From Dehalococcoidia bacterium (GTDB lineage Bacteria; Chloroflexota; Dehalococcoidia; UBA3495), in assembly GCA_002730485.1 (NCBI GenBank), contig PCAH01000154.1, positions 1 through 15,558 on the forward strand: 15,558 bases of DNA. The letters are read 5' to 3'. Both the position numbers and the translations under genes were made by a program. A model generated the notes under the pieces. The model was not told the DNA's origin. It was given only the letters and a program-made list of their open reading frames with translations, and made no database searches. Positions 13,140 through 15,558 of the stretch are shown here, piece after piece; positions within the stretch are counted from its first letter, which is position 1; each line of letters starts with the position of its first letter.

Positions 13140-14552
13140 ATGGCTAACGAAATCTTGCGCGGACTCCTGCCTCTTGCCGGGTGGAATGATGACCGCATAA
13201 ATGACCTCACGATTACCGGTGGGGTCGATCCGATATTGCCCACCTCGTTTCGCATCGGAGACACCAGCACCGCGGCCCTCAGCGCCCTGGGTCTGGCTGT
13301 CTCTGATCTGTGGGAGTCCCGAACCGGACGCAAACAGCAGGTGTCGGTGGACGCCCGCCGGGCCACAGCCTCCCTGCGCAGCGGCAAATACATGCAGATG
13401 GACGGCACCGGCGTCTCAACGGAGCGCAACACCGTGATGGGCACCTACCCCACCAAGGACGGCCGCTGGAGCTATCTCCACTGCAACTTCCCCAACCATC
13501 GGGCCGCCGCCTTGAGCGTGCTTGGGGTGGCCGAAGACCGGGCCGAAGTGACCAAGGCGGTCGCGAAGTGGGACGCCCTTGATCTGGAAGAAGCCATCAT
13601 CGAGGCCAAGGGCGCTGGCGGAATGGTTCGCACCATGGAGGAGTGGGCGAAACACCCGCAAGCTGCGGCCATCGCCTCATTGCCTCTGATGGAGATCGTG
13701 AAGATTGCCGACAGCCCGCCCGAGCCTCTGCCGGAAGGTTCAAGGCCTCTATCCGGTGTTAGGGTGCTGGATTTGACCCGGGTGCTGGCTGGGCCGACCT
13801 GCGCAAGGACTTTGGCTGAGCATGGCGCAGATGTCATGAAGATAACCGCAGGACATCTACCCAACATCGGCTACCAGGAATATGACACCGGCCATGGCAA
13901 GCTCAACGCCCAACTCGACCTGCGGGACGACGCGCAGATGGAAACGCTACGCGGTCTGGTCCGCCAAACCGATGTGTTCTCCCAAGGTTACCGCCCGGGA
14001 ACGCTGGGCGGGCGTGGATTATCCCCCGAGGAGCTGGCGGAACTCCGACCTGGCATCGTCTATATCTCTCTGTGCGCCTTCAGCCACGAAGGGCCATGGG
14101 CGTCACGCCGGGGCTTTGACACCGTGGTCCAGACCGTCAGCGGGATCACCAATCGCCAGGGTGAGTTATTCCCAGGTGCTGCCCCAGGACCCCAGTTCTA
14201 CCCGGTGTCAGCCATCGATTACCTGACCGGCTACCTGATGGCCTTTGGCGGCATGGTTGCGCTAAACAAGCGGGTGCATGAGGGCGGCAGTTGGCTGGTG
14301 CGTATCTCGCTGGCCCAGGTGGGTCGGTGGTTGGTCAGCCAGGGTGAGATACCCGAGGCAAATTTGAAAAACGTGGCCGCAGAGTTCACCCCGGAAGAGG
14401 TTGCCAGCTGGTCCATGGTCAGCGAAACGCCCATGGGAACCCTGGGTCATCTGGGGCCGGTTCTTGGCCTATCTGAAACCGCGCCCCGCTGGGCCAGGCC
14501 GTCGGTACCGTTGGGTTACCACGACCCGGTCTGGCCGGAGCGGTCAAAGTAG
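13140..14552 (+). CDS. CaiB/BaiF family (type III) CoA-transferase, enlarged form
   Basis: This 470-aa cytoplasmic enzyme is of the formyl-CoA/carnitine-CoA transferase family, which moves CoA between carboxylic acids through an aspartyl-CoA anhydride. The usual N-terminal motif appears only at about residue 203: PLSGVRVLDLTRVLAGPTCARTLAEHGADV. It is followed by LNAQLDLRDD (255-264), QGYRPGTLGGRGL (282-294), ISLCAFSHEGPW (309-320) and YPVSAIDYLTG, where Asp360 is the likely catalytic aspartate. The first 200 residues repeat the C-terminal half of the fold: GDTSTAALSALGLAVSDLW (40-58) resembles the Asp360 region, and RTGRKQQVSVDARRA follows. The protein thus carries an extra half, longer than the 400-aa norm. 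ATG 13140 has AAGGAG 11 nt upstream. The substrate acid is unknown. Such genes are often abundant in organisms that use many organic acids. Confidence 0.85.
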   Translation: MANEILRGLLPLAGWNDDRINDLTITGGVDPILPTSFRIGDTSTAALSALGLAVSDLWESRTGRKQQVSVDARRATASLRSGKYMQMDGTGVSTERNTVMGTYPTKDGRWSYLHCNFPNHRAAALSVLGVAEDRAEVTKAVAKWDALDLEEAIIEAKGAGGMVRTMEEWAKHPQAAAIASLPLMEIVKIADSPPEPLPEGSRPLSGVRVLDLTRVLAGPTCARTLAEHGADVMKITAGHLPNIGYQEYDTGHGKLNAQLDLRDDAQMETLRGLVRQTDVFSQGYRPGTLGGRGLSPEELAELRPGIVYISLCAFSHEGPWASRRGFDTVVQTVSGITNRQGELFPGAAPGPQFYPVSAIDYLTGYLMAFGGMVALNKRVHEGGSWLVRISLAQVGRWLVSQGEIPEANLKNVAAEFTPEEVASWSMVSETPMGTLGHLGPVLGLSETAPRWARPSVPLGYHDPVWPERSK

Positions 14553-14575
14553 CGGATACCAAGTTAGCCGACCTT

Positions 14576-14598
14576 GTAGGAGCGGGTTTTCAACCCGC
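14576..14598 (+). repeat. REP-like palindrome, left copy
   Basis: GTAGG is followed by the 7-bp hairpin GCGGGTT-TTC-AACCCGC. A near-identical copy lies inverted 90 bp downstream. A GTAG foot next to a GC-rich palindrome is the layout of REP elements mobilised by RAYT (TnpA-REP) proteins. Confidence 0.65.
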
Positions 14599-14687
14599 AA
14601 CGTTGAGGTTTAGGTCAGATTCGGAGATTCAGGGTGCCATCGCCTCGTAATCGGTTATCCAATCCCCTGTTCGGTTTAGGCATGCAT

Positions 14688-14712
14688 GGACGGGTTACAA
14701 ACCCGCGCCTAC
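14688..14712 (-). repeat. REP-like palindrome, right copy (inverted)
   Basis: Read on the minus strand this is GTAGGCGCGGGTTTGTAACCCGTC, which differs from the left copy at only a few positions. The pair in inverted orientation resembles a REPIN. No RAYT gene is in the window. Confidence 0.65.
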
Positions 14713-14732
14713 GTTGCAGGTGATGCGTGAAC

Positions 14733-14772
14733 AAAAAAAGGGCCGTCCCGATTTATCGGGACGGCCCTTTTT
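14733..14772. terminator. Bidirectional rho-independent terminator before leuA end
   Basis: A perfect 13-bp stem (GGGCCGTCCCGAT and its complement, 14740-14767) with seven A before and five T after lies between the convergent CoA-transferase and leuA genes and can serve both. Confidence 0.92.
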
Positions 14773-14802
14773 AAATCTGCTGTCTGCAAGACTCTGTGAG
14801 AC

Positions 14803-15558
14803 CTAGTCTGGGGTGCTGCCTAGGGCTGGGACGTTGGCCTCGTCGTCTGATGCGAGTTGGCGGTTGACCGCGCTCAGGTAGGCTTTGGCGCTGGCGACGA
14901 TGATGTCGGTGTCTGCGCCGCGGCCGGTGTAGGTGCGGCCATCCTTCTCGATACGGATGGTGACGGTGCCTTGGGAGTCGATACCCTCGGTCACGGCCTG
15001 GACGTTGAAGTCCACCAGTTTCGACTCGGAACCGATGGCCCGGTCGATGGCGTTACAAACAGCGTCCACCGGACCGTTGCCGGTGCAGGAATCGATGATC
15101 TCGTCCCCTTCCGGACCGATCAGTTTGACGGTGGCGGTGGGAATACCCTGGTCGCCGCCGGTGAACTGCACATGGTCGATGGTGTAGCTGATGGGCTCGG
15201 AGGCCGTCCGCTTCTCCTCGTCCATGAGTATCTCCAAGTCGCGGTCGGTAATCTCCCGTTTCTTGTCGGCCAGGTCCTTGAAGGATTCGAACACCTTGGC
15301 CATGTCCTCCCGGGAGAGGCTGTAGCCCAGATCTTCCAACCGGGACTGTAGACCCGAGCGGCCGCTGAGCTTGCCCAGCACCATGCTGTTTCCGGGCACG
15401 CCAACGCGTTCTGGCTGCATGACCTCGTAGGTGGAACGGTCTTTCAGCACTCCGTCCTGATGGATACCAGAGGCGTGCCTGAAGGCGTTCTCGCCGACGA
15501 TGGCTTTGTTGGACTGCACGTTCATGCCGGTGATGCGGCTGACCATGCGGCTGGCCCC
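14803..15558 (-). CDS. leuA: 2-isopropylmalate synthase, C-terminal part (partial)
   Basis: The frame is open to the window edge at 15558, so the N-terminal catalytic barrel lies outside. The visible 251 codons show the end of the catalytic region and linker, IVGENAFRHASGIHQDGVLK followed by TYEVM and VLGKLSGRSG. After these comes the C-terminal regulatory (LeuA dimer) domain that binds leucine, including the TGNGPVDAVCNAIDRA block and the closing GRGADTDIIVASAKAYLSA segment. The enzyme condenses 2-oxoisovalerate with acetyl-CoA, the first step of leucine synthesis, and the C-terminal domain gives feedback inhibition. The SGIHQDGVLK segment and the regulatory domain fit LeuA, though citramalate or homocitrate synthase relatives cannot be fully excluded without the active site. 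No other leu or ilv genes are seen. Confidence 0.9.
   Translation of the reverse strand, partial: GASRMVSRITGMNVQSNKAIVGENAFRHASGIHQDGVLKDRSTYEVMQPERVGVPGNSMVLGKLSGRSGLQSRLEDLGYSLSREDMAKVFESFKDLADKKREITDRDLEILMDEEKRTASEPISYTIDHVQFTGGDQGIPTATVKLIGPEGDEIIDSCTGNGPVDAVCNAIDRAIGSESKLVDFNVQAVTEGIDSQGTVTIRIEKDGRTYTGRGADTDIIVASAKAYLSAVNRQLASDDEANVPALGSTPD

Overview
The window is ordinary bacterial chromosome of about 55% GC by eye: short intergenic gaps, good Shine-Dalgarno sites, several TTG/GTG starts and paired rho-independent terminators. There is no rRNA, tRNA, CRISPR array, transposase or prophage. The gene content (fused AccD-AccA carboxyltransferase, an enlarged CaiB/BaiF CoA-transferase, an unusual PEPCK-fold ATPase, a GreA with an extra N-terminal domain) suggests a Chloroflexota lineage such as Dehalococcoidia/SAR202. 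That placement is inference from memory of gene styles, not a search result.

Layout: a possible 3' end of a zinc-ribbon protein (1-150, +); a dienelactone hydrolase (304-1026, -); a 480 bp AT-rich gap; fused accDA (1510-3345, +) facing an iron-sulfur assembly pair, a SufT/MIP18-like gene and an Mrp-type P-loop ATPase (3436-4662, -), with a bidirectional terminator between them and a near-consensus sigma-70 promoter ahead of the pair; an NAD(P)H:quinone oxidoreductase (4798-5766, -); a 757-aa PEPCK-fold ATPase (5988-8261, -); a 690 bp divergent gap; GreA fused to an integrase-type SAM-like domain (8953-9783, +); a peroxiredoxin (9995-10459, -); a beta-CASP metallo-beta-lactamase nuclease (10666-11655, +); a neurotransmitter:sodium symporter family transporter (11669-12886, -) whose N-terminus is out of frame; a CoA-transferase (13140-14552, +); an inverted pair of REP-like palindromes; and the 3' part of leuA (14803-15558, -).

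The most striking point is the peroxiredoxin. Its frame is broken by a single TGA exactly where the peroxidatic cysteine belongs. Reading through gives a complete 154-residue protein, and 13 nt downstream of the TGA is an 11-bp stem with a 9-nt loop that fits the bacterial SECIS pattern. TGA is an ordinary stop elsewhere in the window (accDA). I read this as a selenocysteine-containing peroxiredoxin that a standard gene caller would split in two.

Other observations are changes in otherwise familiar families: a PEPCK-fold protein without the canonical Lys/His metal ligands, an Mrp ATPase without its CxxC, a beta-CASP nuclease with Asn at the motif C histidine, and the GreA domain fusion. The genes do not form one pathway. 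The common themes are acyl-CoA metabolism (accDA, CoA-transferase), Fe-S assembly and redox defence (SufT, Mrp, quinone oxidoreductase, selenoperoxiredoxin), and core functions (greA, leuA).
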